Assembly: GCF_934746965.1 (NCBI RefSeq)
Contig: NZ_CAKVFS010000006.1
Span: forward strand, 62,001 to 126,000
From: an uncultured Methanobrevibacter sp.
Lineage (GTDB): Archaea > Methanobacteriota > Methanobacteria > Methanobacteriales > Methanobacteriaceae
Length of the DNA: 64,000 nucleotides
Direction of reading: 5' to 3'
The notes below the pieces were generated by a model, which saw nothing but the letters and a program-made list of their open reading frames with translations, did not search any database and was not told where the DNA came from. Positions 7,533 to 16,147 of the stretch are shown here, one piece after another; positions within the stretch are counted from its first letter, which is position 1, and the number at the start of each line of letters is the position of its first letter. Position numbers and translations under genes: made by a program.

Positions 7533-9106
7533 TATAATTCTAATCCAATTGCATCATAGACATTGTCTAAGTCTTGGATTTTTTTGATTATTTCTTTTGG
7601 AATTTCTTTATCGAGGGTTAAGATCATAATTGCTCTACCGCCTTTTTCATCTCTTCCTACTTGCATAATTCCAATATTAATTCCGTATTCTCCTAATGCG
7701 GTGCCAATTTTACCGATGCTTCCAGGGACATCTTCATATTTAGCTATGAACATGTGGCCTTCTGGTTTTACATCTACCCAGTAATCATTTACTTTTAAGA
7801 TTTTAGGGTCATGTAATGTGGTACCTTCTGCAGAGAATTCATCGTCTTCACTTTTAGCAGTTACTTTAATTAAAGAATCATATCCTTTTGAATTTTCAGT
7901 TTTACCTTCTGTTACAATGATTCCTCTGTTTTTAGCTACAAGTGATGCATTTACTGCAGTAACTGGTGAGCTTAAAAATGGATTTACTGCTCCTTGAAGC
8001 ACAGTTCTAGTTAACATTTCAAGGTTGTCAATTTTGGATAATTCTCCAGAGTAAATAACTTCAATTTCTTTGATTTTTCCATTTACTGCTTGTGAGATGA
8101 AACTACCTAATTTTTCACATAATTCTAAGTAAGGAGTTACTTCTTGATAGGTGTTTCTATCAATACGTGGGAGGTTTAATACATTTTGCGGTGTTCCTCC
8201 ATTAATTAAATCGATAATTTCATCAGCTACGATAATAGCTGCATCTCTTTGTGCTTCTTTAGTTGAAGCTGCAATGTGGGGTGTTAAAACAATATTGTCA
8301 AGTTCAAATAATTTGCAGTCTTCAGCAGGTGGTTCTTGTTCATATACATCTAAAGCAGCTCCACCGATTTTGTTGTTGGATAATGCTTCGTATAATGCAT
8401 CTTCATCTATGATTCCACCACGTGCACAGTTTGCAATAAATGCAGTATCTTTCATTATTTCAAATTCTTTTGTTGAAATTAAGTGTTTGGTTTCTGGAGT
8501 AAGAGGTACGTGGATTGTAATGAAATCAGCTTTTTTAAGAACGGTTTCTAAATCAGTTAATTCTACACCCATTTGTGTAGCTACTTCTTCAGGTAAGTAT
8601 GGATCATATGCAACAGCATCCATTTCAAATGCTTTGCATCTGTTTACTACTTGGGAACCAATTCTACCCATTCCGATTACACCAAGAGTTTTGTTTCTAA
8701 GTTCTACACCCATGAATTTTTTCTTTTCCCATTTACCATCTTTTACAGATTTATCAGCAATTGCTGATTTACGAGCAAGACTAAGTAATAATCCCATGGT
8801 ATGTTCTGCTACAGTAATTGATGTTGATTCAGGAGAATTAACTACCATAATACCTTTTTCAGTAGCTGCATTTAAGTCTATGTTATCTACTCCAACACCT
8901 GCTCTAGCAATTATTTTAAGATTATCTGCTTTGTCAATAATTTCTTTGGTAAGTTTAGTTCTACTTCTTACAATAATTCCTTCATATTCATGAATTGTAT
9001 TTGCTAATTCTTCAGGAGTAATTGTAGTGTCTACAACGACTTCTGCTGCCTCCTTCAAATTTTCAATACCTTTTTCATTAATTGCATCTGCAATAAGTAC
9101 TTTCAT
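7532..9106 (-). CDS. serA: D-3-phosphoglycerate dehydrogenase
   Basis: 524 aa, the long (type 1, ACT-containing) form. It converts 3-phosphoglycerate to 3-phosphohydroxypyruvate, the first step of serine synthesis. The substrate-binding domain has GIIVRSRTKLTKE and ARAGVGVDNID near the N-terminus. The NAD-binding GMGRIGSQV motif follows at about residue 144, with the catalytic Arg/Glu/His set in NCARGGIIDEDAL and LTPHIAAST. The intervening ASB domain and a C-terminal ACT domain (MFIAKYEDVPGSIGKIGTAL) suggest serine feedback control. It starts at ATG 9106 and is divergent from the YbjQ gene across a 145-bp promoter region. Confidence 0.95.
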   Translation of the reverse strand: MKVLIADAINEKGIENLKEAAEVVVDTTITPEELANTIHEYEGIIVRSRTKLTKEIIDKADNLKIIARAGVGVDNIDLNAATEKGIMVVNSPESTSITVAEHTMGLLLSLARKSAIADKSVKDGKWEKKKFMGVELRNKTLGVIGMGRIGSQVVNRCKAFEMDAVAYDPYLPEEVATQMGVELTDLETVLKKADFITIHVPLTPETKHLISTKEFEIMKDTAFIANCARGGIIDEDALYEALSNNKIGGAALDVYEQEPPAEDCKLFELDNIVLTPHIAASTKEAQRDAAIIVADEIIDLINGGTPQNVLNLPRIDRNTYQEVTPYLELCEKLGSFISQAVNGKIKEIEVIYSGELSKIDNLEMLTRTVLQGAVNPFLSSPVTAVNASLVAKNRGIIVTEGKTENSKGYDSLIKVTAKSEDDEFSAEGTTLHDPKILKVNDYWVDVKPEGHMFIAKYEDVPGSIGKIGTALGEYGINIGIMQVGRDEKGGRAIMILTLDKEIPKEIIKKIQDLDNVYDAIGLEL

Positions 9107-9251
9107 TATTTCACCATTTTGATTTAATTTTATTTATATTAGAAAAATTTATTAATTTATGATATTAATAAAATAAATACTGATTAAAATTTTATATTTC
9201 TTTATATTTAAAATTTTAATTATTTTACTTAAATTTAGGAGGTTTCTTATC

Positions 9252-9593
9252 ATGGTGTCTATTAATGAATTTCCAATAGCAACTGCAAATGAAATACCTG
9301 GTTTTAAGATTATTGAAACAAAAGGTTTTGTGTATGGTTTAACTGTTAGAAGTAGAGGTGTAGGTGGTCAGGTATCTGCAGGTTTACGCTCTTTAGTTGG
9401 TGGGGAAATTAAAGAATATGTTTCTATGATGGAGGATTCTAGAGATGAAGCATTACTTAGATTAATTGAACATGCTAAACAGTTAGGCGGTAATGCTATT
9501 GTTGCAGTTCGTTTTGATTCAAACGATATATCTAATGTTATGCAAGAGATTTTGGCTTATGGAACTGCAGTTGTAGTTGAAAAAGATGAGTAA
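9252..9593 (+). CDS. YbjQ/UPF0145 family protein
   Basis: 113 aa small protein of the YbjQ (heavy-metal-binding domain-like) family. The family look is clear: ETKGFVYGLTVRSRGV near the N-terminus, an Arg-rich helix with RDEALLRLIEHAKQLGGNAIVAVRFD, and a closing AYGTAVVVE strand. Members form ring-shaped oligomers; the function is unsettled. Start ATG 9252 follows AGGAGG. Its stop overlaps the start of the next gene (ATG 9586), so the two are probably translationally coupled. Two further YbjQ-type proteins occur in this window at 40865 and 41721. Confidence 0.8.
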   Translation: MVSINEFPIATANEIPGFKIIETKGFVYGLTVRSRGVGGQVSAGLRSLVGGEIKEYVSMMEDSRDEALLRLIEHAKQLGGNAIVAVRFDSNDISNVMQEILAYGTAVVVEKDE

Positions 9594-10404
9594 ATCTGGT
9601 TGTGATTTTATTTTTCAAGATGATTTTAAATTTAAAAATAAATCTATTCCTAAAATGATTTTAGGTAATGCTCCATTTATTGCAGAACCATATTTTGGTC
9701 ATAGGGCTAGGTTATATGATTTGGATTTACATAGGAATCCTAATGCAATAGCTGATGTAATTGTTGAAGCTTATAATAATGGTGTTAAATCTATTAATTT
9801 AGTTAACGATGCTGTATTAATTGAAGGATTTGAAATTGCTTTAGATGATGGCTGTGAAATGAAAGTTGTAGCTACTATTGGTAAATCTGATGTGGATTAT
9901 ATGAATCCTAATTATGATGTGGCTAAAGAAGTGGATTGGGATGATGATATTGGGTTGTTTAGTAATTATGATTGTCCTTTAATGCTTGTTGATGAGTTTA
10001 TTGTCGATGGTTATGACTGGAATTTAACTGCTGATATTTTATCTCAAATTAATAATGTACAATCTGCATCAGGTTTAATAACAGCGTTTCCAAATAAAAC
10101 CACTGATTTATTGATTGATAATCCTATTTTAGATTTGTTTGATTATTATATGCTTCCAATTAATAAATTAGCTTATATGATGGATATTCCTTCATTTTTG
10201 CCTAAAGAAAGGGAAGAATTTAAAAATAAAGTTAATAAATTAAATAAAAAAATAATTGCTACTCGTGTTTTAGCAGCAGGAATTTTAAAACCAGATGAAG
10301 CTTTTGATTTTTTAAACACATTAAATTATGTTGATTTGGTAACTGTAGGTGTAGCCAGTAAAGAAGAAGCAAAAGAAGATTTTACAATATTGAAAAATAT
10401 TTAA
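9586..10404 (+). CDS. Conserved hypothetical, TIM-barrel-like protein
   Basis: 272 aa. Not recognised with confidence. The pattern of alternating strands and helices, the start FKNKSIPKMILGNAPFIAEPYFG and the late KKIIATRVLAAGILKPDEAFDFL resemble TIM-barrel enzymes of the aldo/keto-reductase-like or radical-free aldolase type, but no catalytic motif can be named. ATG 9586 is chosen because it overlaps the stop codon of the YbjQ gene (ATGAGTAA); an upstream TTG (9577) is less likely. It is convergent with the next gene, and the two stop codons overlap by 4 nt. Confidence 0.55.
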   Translation: MSKSGCDFIFQDDFKFKNKSIPKMILGNAPFIAEPYFGHRARLYDLDLHRNPNAIADVIVEAYNNGVKSINLVNDAVLIEGFEIALDDGCEMKVVATIGKSDVDYMNPNYDVAKEVDWDDDIGLFSNYDCPLMLVDEFIVDGYDWNLTADILSQINNVQSASGLITAFPNKTTDLLIDNPILDLFDYYMLPINKLAYMMDIPSFLPKEREEFKNKVNKLNKKIIATRVLAAGILKPDEAFDFLNTLNYVDLVTVGVASKEEAKEDFTILKNI

Positions 10405-10799
10405 TCTTCTTCAAAATCTATTATTTCATAATTTTCGAATGGAACTAAGTTTTTTTGCTTAAGTTCAAGGTTTAGACTTTCTAAACCTAATTCTAATTCT
10501 TTAATATTCTTATTTGAAGGTTTTTTTCCTGTAATCTGTAAATATTGTCTTGGGTTAATTTCACAAAATTCACATTTAAAATTACAGCATCTATCTTTTT
10601 CTTCGCAGCCATATCCTTCTTGGTCTTCTTGAGTTCCAATTACAATATCTTCAAGAATCCTAGAAACTCTTGAATCTGATGCGAACATAGCTATTTTTTG
10701 AGAATATCCACAAATCCCAATAGCTTTTTGCCCTCTAAAGTTACAAATCCATTTAATCGGATAATCTTTAATTCCTTCAATTTTTAAATTTTCCACCAT
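10401..10799 (-). CDS. Conserved Cys-rich hypothetical protein
   Basis: 132 aa, function unknown. A central run of cysteines (GYGCEEKDRCCNFKCEFCE) has the spacing of a zinc or iron-sulfur site. The N-terminal part (KWICNFRGQKAIGICGYSQ) looks like a small beta fold. ATG 10799 follows GTGAT. It lies 7 bp downstream of the HTH regulator on the same strand and is likely in one transcript with it. Confidence 0.6.
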   Translation of the reverse strand: MVENLKIEGIKDYPIKWICNFRGQKAIGICGYSQKIAMFASDSRVSRILEDIVIGTQEDQEGYGCEEKDRCCNFKCEFCEINPRQYLQITGKKPSNKNIKELELGLESLNLELKQKNLVPFENYEIIDFEED

Positions 10800-10806
10800 A
10801 TTATCA

Positions 10807-11745
10807 CTAATTATCTTTTCTTTCTTTAATCATTTTTAATAATTCTGCAGGATTTTCAAATTCTTTTAATTCCCAAGATTTAATTACTGGTATTGTTCCA
10901 AGTGAATCTTTTATTTTATCATTATTTATTATAAACACTGGTTCTGATGAGGTAATCATTGATAAATCTTTTAATGGAATAGCCATTCTTTTCAATGTTT
11001 TTTCACTTCTATTTTTTTCAACGTTAGTTAATAATGATGTTTTGTTTTTAGATTCTTTCATTTTTGCTACAGCATCAAAAGGACTTTTATTTGTAGATAA
11101 TATTCCATAACCGAGTTTGGATAGTTCATCTGCGCCTTCAATATTGCTATATTCAATATCTTCTTTTATAGTTGGTTTTAGTAAATCAATATCTAAAGTT
11201 ACTTTTGTATTTAATATTTCCTCAAGAATCATCGCTGTTTCTGTGTTTGCTCTTACAATTTCATTTTCATATTTATACATGGTTGCTCGTGATACGTGAG
11301 CTAAATCTGCTAAATCTTTTAATGAAAGAGAATATTCTTCACGATATTGTTTTATAATATTTCCATCTACTTTAACAAAGTATCCTCCCCTGTCTGCGAG
11401 AATTTCAGGATATTCTTTGTAAATTATCATGTTTTTTAAGGTTTCAAAACTGATTGCTGGAATGTCATATCTTTCGTAGATTACTCCGTCTTCCAATATT
11501 CCATTTCTTGACTTTTCACCAATTATGATGGGTGAAGCAAGAAAAATATTAGCTAATTGTTTCATTTCATGAGCATTTGCTTCATTAATGCTGTCTATAT
11601 TTAAAAAAGTTTTTAAAAGTAAAATTAATAAGTTTTTACGTGCTACAAGGTCAAAAGAACCTTGATCGTAAATGTTAGATGTTTTATAACCTTCGGAGGT
11701 TAATAAATTATCTATTTCTTGTAGCATTTTACTTCGATTTAACAT
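10807..11745 (-). CDS. HTH-type transcriptional regulator (archaeal XRE family, long form)
   Basis: 312 aa. The central HTH_XRE domain at about residues 128-180 reads IKQYREEYSLSLKDLADLAH, then VSRATMYKYENE. The N-terminal ~115 residues (GSFDLVARKNLLILLLKTF) look like a nuclease-fold or ligand domain typical of the archaeal family called putative HTH-type transcriptional regulatory protein. Start ATG 11745 follows GAGGGATT. It is divergent from tiaS across about 80 bp, so it could bind that shared promoter region. The target is unknown. Confidence 0.8.
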   Translation of the reverse strand: MLNRSKMLQEIDNLLTSEGYKTSNIYDQGSFDLVARKNLLILLLKTFLNIDSINEANAHEMKQLANIFLASPIIIGEKSRNGILEDGVIYERYDIPAISFETLKNMIIYKEYPEILADRGGYFVKVDGNIIKQYREEYSLSLKDLADLAHVSRATMYKYENEIVRANTETAMILEEILNTKVTLDIDLLKPTIKEDIEYSNIEGADELSKLGYGILSTNKSPFDAVAKMKESKNKTSLLTNVEKNRSEKTLKRMAIPLKDLSMITSSEPVFIINNDKIKDSLGTIPVIKSWELKEFENPAELLKMIKERKDN

Positions 11746-11824
11746 AACTTAATCCCTCGGTCTAAATATATGTTTATATTATAGTTTTTTATATATTATA
11801 AAATAGGTGATTTTAATTAAATAT

Positions 11825-13072
11825 TTGCATATTGGAATTGATGATACAGACTCTCCAGAGGGTATGTGTACTACTTATTTGGCCTGCCATATTATTGATG
11901 AATTAAAAAAAGCAGGTATTGATATTGTAGGTTTTCCACGTTTAATTAGGTTGAATCCATTTGCAAGATTTAAAACACGTGGAAATGGCGGAGTCTCTTT
12001 TAAAATCTTGAATGATGAAAAAGTAGATTTAGCTAAAAAAATAGTTTTAGATGAGGTAGAAAAATTAGCTATGTTTGATTGTGACAATACAAATCCAGGG
12101 GTTATTTTTTATGATGGTGAAATAACTAAGGAAATGGTTGATTATTCTTTTAAGGCAATTTATTCATTTATTGCTATTGAAGAAGCTGAAGCTTTTGGTA
12201 ATTCTATTGGTTGTGAAATTCATAAATTTAAAAAAGGCAGAGGGATTATTGGATCTATTGCAGCTATTGGTTTACCTTTAGATGATTTTACATATGAATT
12301 ATTGGCATATAGAATACCTGAAAATCAGGGTACTAAAAGACACATTGATTATGATTCTGTTTATTTGATGGATAAAGAAACATTTCCTGAAACTTTTGAA
12401 AATATTGATTATAATGAAGATTATATAGCTATCGAACCAAAAACACCATGTCCGGTTTTATATGGTATTAGATCAAACACAGTTGAAGCACTTAAAAAAG
12501 CTAAAGACATAGTTAAAGTTGAAGAAACTGTTGAAAATTATTGTATTTTTAAAACAAATCAACATACTGATATGCATATTCAAAAAGTGGATAATATAAG
12601 TTCTATGAACCAATTTGGTTGTTATGAGGTAGTTGGAACTGTAAAAAATAGACCAACTGTTATTGATGGGGGGCACATGTTTTTTTATATCTTCGATGAA
12701 TCTGGAGAGATTGAATGTGGGGCTTATGAACCAACTAAAAATTTTAGAAAGATTGTCTCTGATTTAATGCCTGGAGATGTTATTAGAGTATTTGGTGGGA
12801 TTGGAGAACAAAATACTTTCAATATTGAAAAGTTTCAAGTGATTAAATTAAAGGATATTGAATATAAAAATCCTGTTTGTAAATGTGGAAAAAGAATGAC
12901 TTCTGCTGGGAAAAATAAAGGATTTAAGTGTAAAAAATGTGGAAATAAAATTAAGTCCAATAAAAAAGTTCCTATTAAAATTTTCAGAAATTTAAAAAAT
13001 ACTCAATTCTATGAAACACCGGTTTCTGCAAGGCGTCATTTATCAAAACCTATTTGTAGAATGGATTTGTAG
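11825..13072 (+). CDS. tiaS: tRNA(Ile2) 2-agmatinylcytidine synthetase
   Basis: About 415 aa. It ligates agmatine to C34 of tRNA-Ile(CAU) using ATP so that AUA is read as Ile; it is essential in most archaea. The N-terminus IGIDDTDSPEGMCTTYL is diagnostic. The middle GRGIIGSIAAIGLPL, an OB-like domain (YEVVGTVKNRPTVIDGGH) and a C-terminal zinc ribbon (CKCGKRMTSAG...CKKCG) follow in family order. I prefer TTG 11825 as start because orthologues begin M-x-IGIDDTD. The GGTGAT at 11806-11811 would be its ribosome site, although the 14-nt spacing is long. A GTG at 11807 overlaps that site and is unlikely. Confidence 0.88.
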   Translation: MHIGIDDTDSPEGMCTTYLACHIIDELKKAGIDIVGFPRLIRLNPFARFKTRGNGGVSFKILNDEKVDLAKKIVLDEVEKLAMFDCDNTNPGVIFYDGEITKEMVDYSFKAIYSFIAIEEAEAFGNSIGCEIHKFKKGRGIIGSIAAIGLPLDDFTYELLAYRIPENQGTKRHIDYDSVYLMDKETFPETFENIDYNEDYIAIEPKTPCPVLYGIRSNTVEALKKAKDIVKVEETVENYCIFKTNQHTDMHIQKVDNISSMNQFGCYEVVGTVKNRPTVIDGGHMFFYIFDESGEIECGAYEPTKNFRKIVSDLMPGDVIRVFGGIGEQNTFNIEKFQVIKLKDIEYKNPVCKCGKRMTSAGKNKGFKCKKCGNKIKSNKKVPIKIFRNLKNTQFYETPVSARRHLSKPICRMDL

Positions 13073-13215
13073 TTATAAATTTATCTACTTTCTTATTTTT
13101 AATTTTTAATCAGTATTTGTTCTTATTTTGTTGTTCTTATTTGGTGAATTTTATTTTAATTTTTTAGGGGTTTTTGTTCCTATTGGAGGAATTATTGAGC
13201 GTTAAATAGTATTAA

Positions 13216-13223
13216 TTTATATA
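13216..13223 (+). promoter_or_regulatory. Candidate TATA box of the PrpD/citryl-lyase-like cluster
   Basis: TTTATATA in an A/T context about 58 bp before ATG 13281. An archaeal TATA box here would place the transcription start near 13247, just upstream of the 13254 palindrome. Confidence 0.4.
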
Positions 13224-13253
13224 ATATGTTGATTTATGTAATAAATAATAAGT

Positions 13254-13269
13254 ATTGTATTAATACAAT
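13254..13269. promoter_or_regulatory. 16-nt perfect palindrome, candidate operator
   Basis: ATTGTATTAATACAAT is its own reverse complement. It lies 11 nt before the first ATG of the cluster and about 30 nt downstream of the TATA box, where a bound repressor would block transcription. The protein that binds it is not identifiable here. Confidence 0.45.
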
Positions 13270-13280
13270 TTTATAAATGG

Positions 13281-14192
13281 ATGGAGTGGGCACAGATTAG
13301 TGATAAAGATAAAAAAGTTGGGGAGACAGAACATATATATAGAGATAAGACTGATAAAACAATTTTACGTAAAGCTCCTTGGAAAGATTACAGATTGCAT
13401 CTTACTGTAGTGGCTTTAGTTATTATTTCTGAAATTATTGGTCCTATTAAATTTAATATTACAAAAGATATTTGTGTTATTATTATGCCATTGTTATATG
13501 CTATGGTTTTAGGTTTAGCTTTGTTTTTATTAAAACCTGTTAAATGGATTGGTAAAAAACAAGCTAAAATTGCAGAGAGTGCCATGTTATTGTTTATTGG
13601 ACCGTTGATTGCAAAATTAGCAGTAGCTAGTGGTCAGTCATTCCATATTTTACTTGATGTAGGTCCAGCATTAATATTACAGGAATTTGGTAATTTAGGA
13701 ACTGTATTTTTAGCACTTCCAGTAGCATTACTTTTAGGATTTAAAAGAGAAGCAATTGGTATGACTAATTCTATTGGTCGTGAAACAAATGTTGCAATTG
13801 TAATTGATAAATTTGGTTTTGATTCTGCTGAAACAAGAGGAGTTTTAACAGTATTTATCATTGGAACTGTTATTGGAACTGTTTATATTAGTTTCTTGTC
13901 TTGTTTATGCGTGTCAGTTTTACCACTTCACCCTTATGCGTTTGCTATGGGTACTGGTGTAGGTAGTGCAAGTATGAATGCAGCAGCATTAGCTCCATTA
14001 TTAAGTGCTTTCCCAGCTAGTATGAGTACAAATATTGAAGCATTTGCAGGTTTCAGTAATTTGATTTCATTTTGTATTGGAATTTATTTCTGTATATTTT
14101 TAGCTATTCCATTAGCTGAAAAATTATACAATTTACTTGAACCTAAAATTGGAAGAGAAACTTCTGTTTCATATATGGGGGAGGATGAATAA
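13281..14192 (+). CDS. DUF3100-type multi-spanning membrane protein
   Basis: 303 aa integral membrane protein. A charged cytoplasmic N-terminus of about 40 residues is followed by roughly eight to nine hydrophobic spans. Gly/Ala/Ser-rich loops such as FAMGTGVGSASMNAAALAPLL and GMTNSIGRETNVAIV resemble substrate-binding re-entrant motifs of carboxylate transporters. It matches what I know as the DUF3100 family. No ribosome site is evident before ATG 13281, so translation may be leaderless. The stop overlaps the start of the next membrane gene (TAATG), implying a two-subunit transporter. The substrate is unknown; the neighbouring enzymes suggest a carboxylic acid. Confidence 0.65.
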   Translation: MEWAQISDKDKKVGETEHIYRDKTDKTILRKAPWKDYRLHLTVVALVIISEIIGPIKFNITKDICVIIMPLLYAMVLGLALFLLKPVKWIGKKQAKIAESAMLLFIGPLIAKLAVASGQSFHILLDVGPALILQEFGNLGTVFLALPVALLLGFKREAIGMTNSIGRETNVAIVIDKFGFDSAETRGVLTVFIIGTVIGTVYISFLSCLCVSVLPLHPYAFAMGTGVGSASMNAAALAPLLSAFPASMSTNIEAFAGFSNLISFCIGIYFCIFLAIPLAEKLYNLLEPKIGRETSVSYMGEDE

Positions 14193-14683
14193 TGGTTGAT
14201 ATAATTGATGGTAGTGAAACAGTTTCAACTCATGGTATAACTAACTGGATTTTATTACTGCTCATATTCTCAATAATTACAGTCATTGGGAATTGGGTAG
14301 GTTATAAACATCCTATTACAGATTCACTTGTTGGAATGTTAATTTTATCTCTTATAACTTTGGCAGGATTATTGCTTGAGAGATATTTGCCTTTTAATAT
14401 TTCTTCAATTATTTACATAAGTCTTATTGGTATTGCGGTTTCAGTACCTATGATGCCGACATCAGCATTTGTAGTTAAATATGTAGGTCAAGTAGAGTTA
14501 TTATCTATTGTAACTGTATTTTTAGCATATGTTGGTATTGGTGTTGGTAAAAATTGGGAACAATTTAAGACTATGGGTTGGAGAGGAATGATAGTAACTA
14601 TTTGTATCATTACTGGAACTTACCTTGGATCAGCATTTATTGCTCATATTGTTTTAGTTATGTCTGGTACTCCTTGGTGTTAA
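14192..14683 (+). CDS. Small membrane protein, partner of the DUF3100 protein
   Basis: 163 aa with about five hydrophobic spans, beginning ILLLLIFSIITVIGNWVGY. It carries a Pro/Ser-rich loop VPMMPTSAFVVKYVGQVELL and an IGVGKNWEQF motif. The start overlaps the upstream stop by one base, so both products are made together. I read it as the second half of a split transporter, an inference from overlap and composition only. Its stop codon lies inside a hairpin (14676-14695). Confidence 0.6.
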   Translation: MVDIIDGSETVSTHGITNWILLLLIFSIITVIGNWVGYKHPITDSLVGMLILSLITLAGLLLERYLPFNISSIIYISLIGIAVSVPMMPTSAFVVKYVGQVELLSIVTVFLAYVGIGVGKNWEQFKTMGWRGMIVTICIITGTYLGSAFIAHIVLVMSGTPWC

Positions 14684-14695
14684 ATTTTTAACACC
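14676..14695 (+). other. Perfect hairpin over the stop codon between transporter and enzyme genes
   Basis: GGTGTTAAA and TTTAACACC form a 9-bp stem with a 2-nt loop enclosing the TAA at 14681-14683. No T-run follows directly, so a processing or attenuation site is more likely than a terminator. Confidence 0.4.
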
Positions 14696-14747
14696 AATTA
14701 AGTTAACTATTTAAGATTATTTTTACTACTTATTATTAAGGTGTTTT

Positions 14748-16142
14748 ATGTTTTTACAAAATATTTCCAAGTTTATATCAAATTATCATTATGAACAAGC
14801 CTCTAAAGAAACCATTAATGTTGTTAAAGCTGCTTTTATTGATTTTTTAGGAGTTACTTATAGAGGTTCAAAAGAAAACTCTTCTAACATTGCTTTCAAT
14901 ACCATGACGGAATTATTTTTTGGAAATATGACTTTTGAGTTAGAGGCATCTGTTCTTGGAATGCCAAATTTTAAAACGAATTTATTAAATGCTGCTTTTT
15001 TAAATGGTATTTCAGCTCATACTTTAGAATTGGATGATGGTCATAGGGGAGCTCAACTTCATTTAGGTGCTGTTGTTTTTCCAACTGCTGTAGCTATTAG
15101 TGAAGCTTATGATTTAGATGGTGTACGTTTTTTAGAAGCAGTCATTGTTGGTTATGAAGTAGGAATAATGTTAGGTAAGATTGTTAATCCTGAACATAGG
15201 AACAATGGATTTCACACGACGGGAACAATTGGAACTTTTGTTGCAGGTGCAGTTGCTTCTAAATTATTAAATCTTGATGAAAAACAAATTTTAAATACTT
15301 TAGGTTTATGTGGAACCCAAGCAGCAGGTCTTTTGGAATCTGATCATGGTGGAAGTATGGGTAAAGTACTTCATGTTGGTAAAGCAGCATATAATGGGAT
15401 TTTATCTGCTTTTCTAGCTTTAAATGGTTTTACTGGTAGTGAAACAATTTTTGAGGGTGATGAAGGATTTTTTAAAACAATGGTTTCTGGAGGAGAATTT
15501 TCTTTAGATATTGCTTTAAAGAATATTGGTGAAGTCAATGTTAGGGATATCTATTTTAAGAAATATCCATTTTGTAGGCATTTACATTCATCAATAGATA
15601 CTATTTTAAAGTTAAAATCAAGTATTGGTGAAGAGTATAGCCATATTAAAAATGTAATTATAAAGACATATGATATAGCTGCTCAACATGATAATTATAA
15701 TCCAAAAAATGTTGAAGAATTAAAACAAAGTTTGCCTTATGCTGTAGCTATTATGCTGGTTTGTGGTGAAATTAATTTAGATGATTTGAATCAATTAATT
15801 GAATTTGGATTACTTGATAGTTATTCAACAGTTGATAAAGTTAACAGTATTAAAGAATTGGCAAATAAAATAATTATTGTTTCTGATAGTGGATTGGATG
15901 ATTTATATCCAGATAAAAGACCTTCAAATATTATTATAAAGTTAGATGACCATTTTAGAGGGGGAATATTTCAAAATATTGCTTTATTGCCTAAAGGAGA
16001 TTTTGAAAATCCATACCAATTGAATGAATTAATTGATAAATTCAGAAGTCTTAATCCAAATTTTGATTTAAATAAATTACTTGTTATTGATAATATTGAA
16101 GAATATTCTATTAAACAAATTATTGAAACATTAAATGAGTAG
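14748..16142 (+). CDS. MmgE/PrpD family protein
   Basis: 464 aa, normal family length. The family includes 2-methylcitrate dehydratase (PrpD), cis-aconitate decarboxylase and relatives that dehydrate or decarboxylate tricarboxylates without an iron-sulfur cluster. Signatures are AHTLELDDGHRGAQLHLGAVVFP (around residue 90), NNGFHTTGTIGTFVAGAVASK, GLLESDHGGSMGKVLHVGKAA, and the YFKKYPFCRHLHSSIDTI active-site region. ATG 14748 follows AAGGTG. It is the first enzyme of the cluster and ends 5 bp before the next gene. The substrate cannot be set from sequence. Confidence 0.82.
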   Translation: MFLQNISKFISNYHYEQASKETINVVKAAFIDFLGVTYRGSKENSSNIAFNTMTELFFGNMTFELEASVLGMPNFKTNLLNAAFLNGISAHTLELDDGHRGAQLHLGAVVFPTAVAISEAYDLDGVRFLEAVIVGYEVGIMLGKIVNPEHRNNGFHTTGTIGTFVAGAVASKLLNLDEKQILNTLGLCGTQAAGLLESDHGGSMGKVLHVGKAAYNGILSAFLALNGFTGSETIFEGDEGFFKTMVSGGEFSLDIALKNIGEVNVRDIYFKKYPFCRHLHSSIDTILKLKSSIGEEYSHIKNVIIKTYDIAAQHDNYNPKNVEELKQSLPYAVAIMLVCGEINLDDLNQLIEFGLLDSYSTVDKVNSIKELANKIIIVSDSGLDDLYPDKRPSNIIIKLDDHFRGGIFQNIALLPKGDFENPYQLNELIDKFRSLNPNFDLNKLLVIDNIEEYSIKQIIETLNE

Positions 16143-16147
16143 ATATT

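Noticed and set aside
8151..8993. 280-codon open frame on the plus strand
   Set aside because: It lies wholly opposite serA, whose protein is clearly conserved; the antisense product is Ser/Ile-rich without motifs and has no ribosome site.
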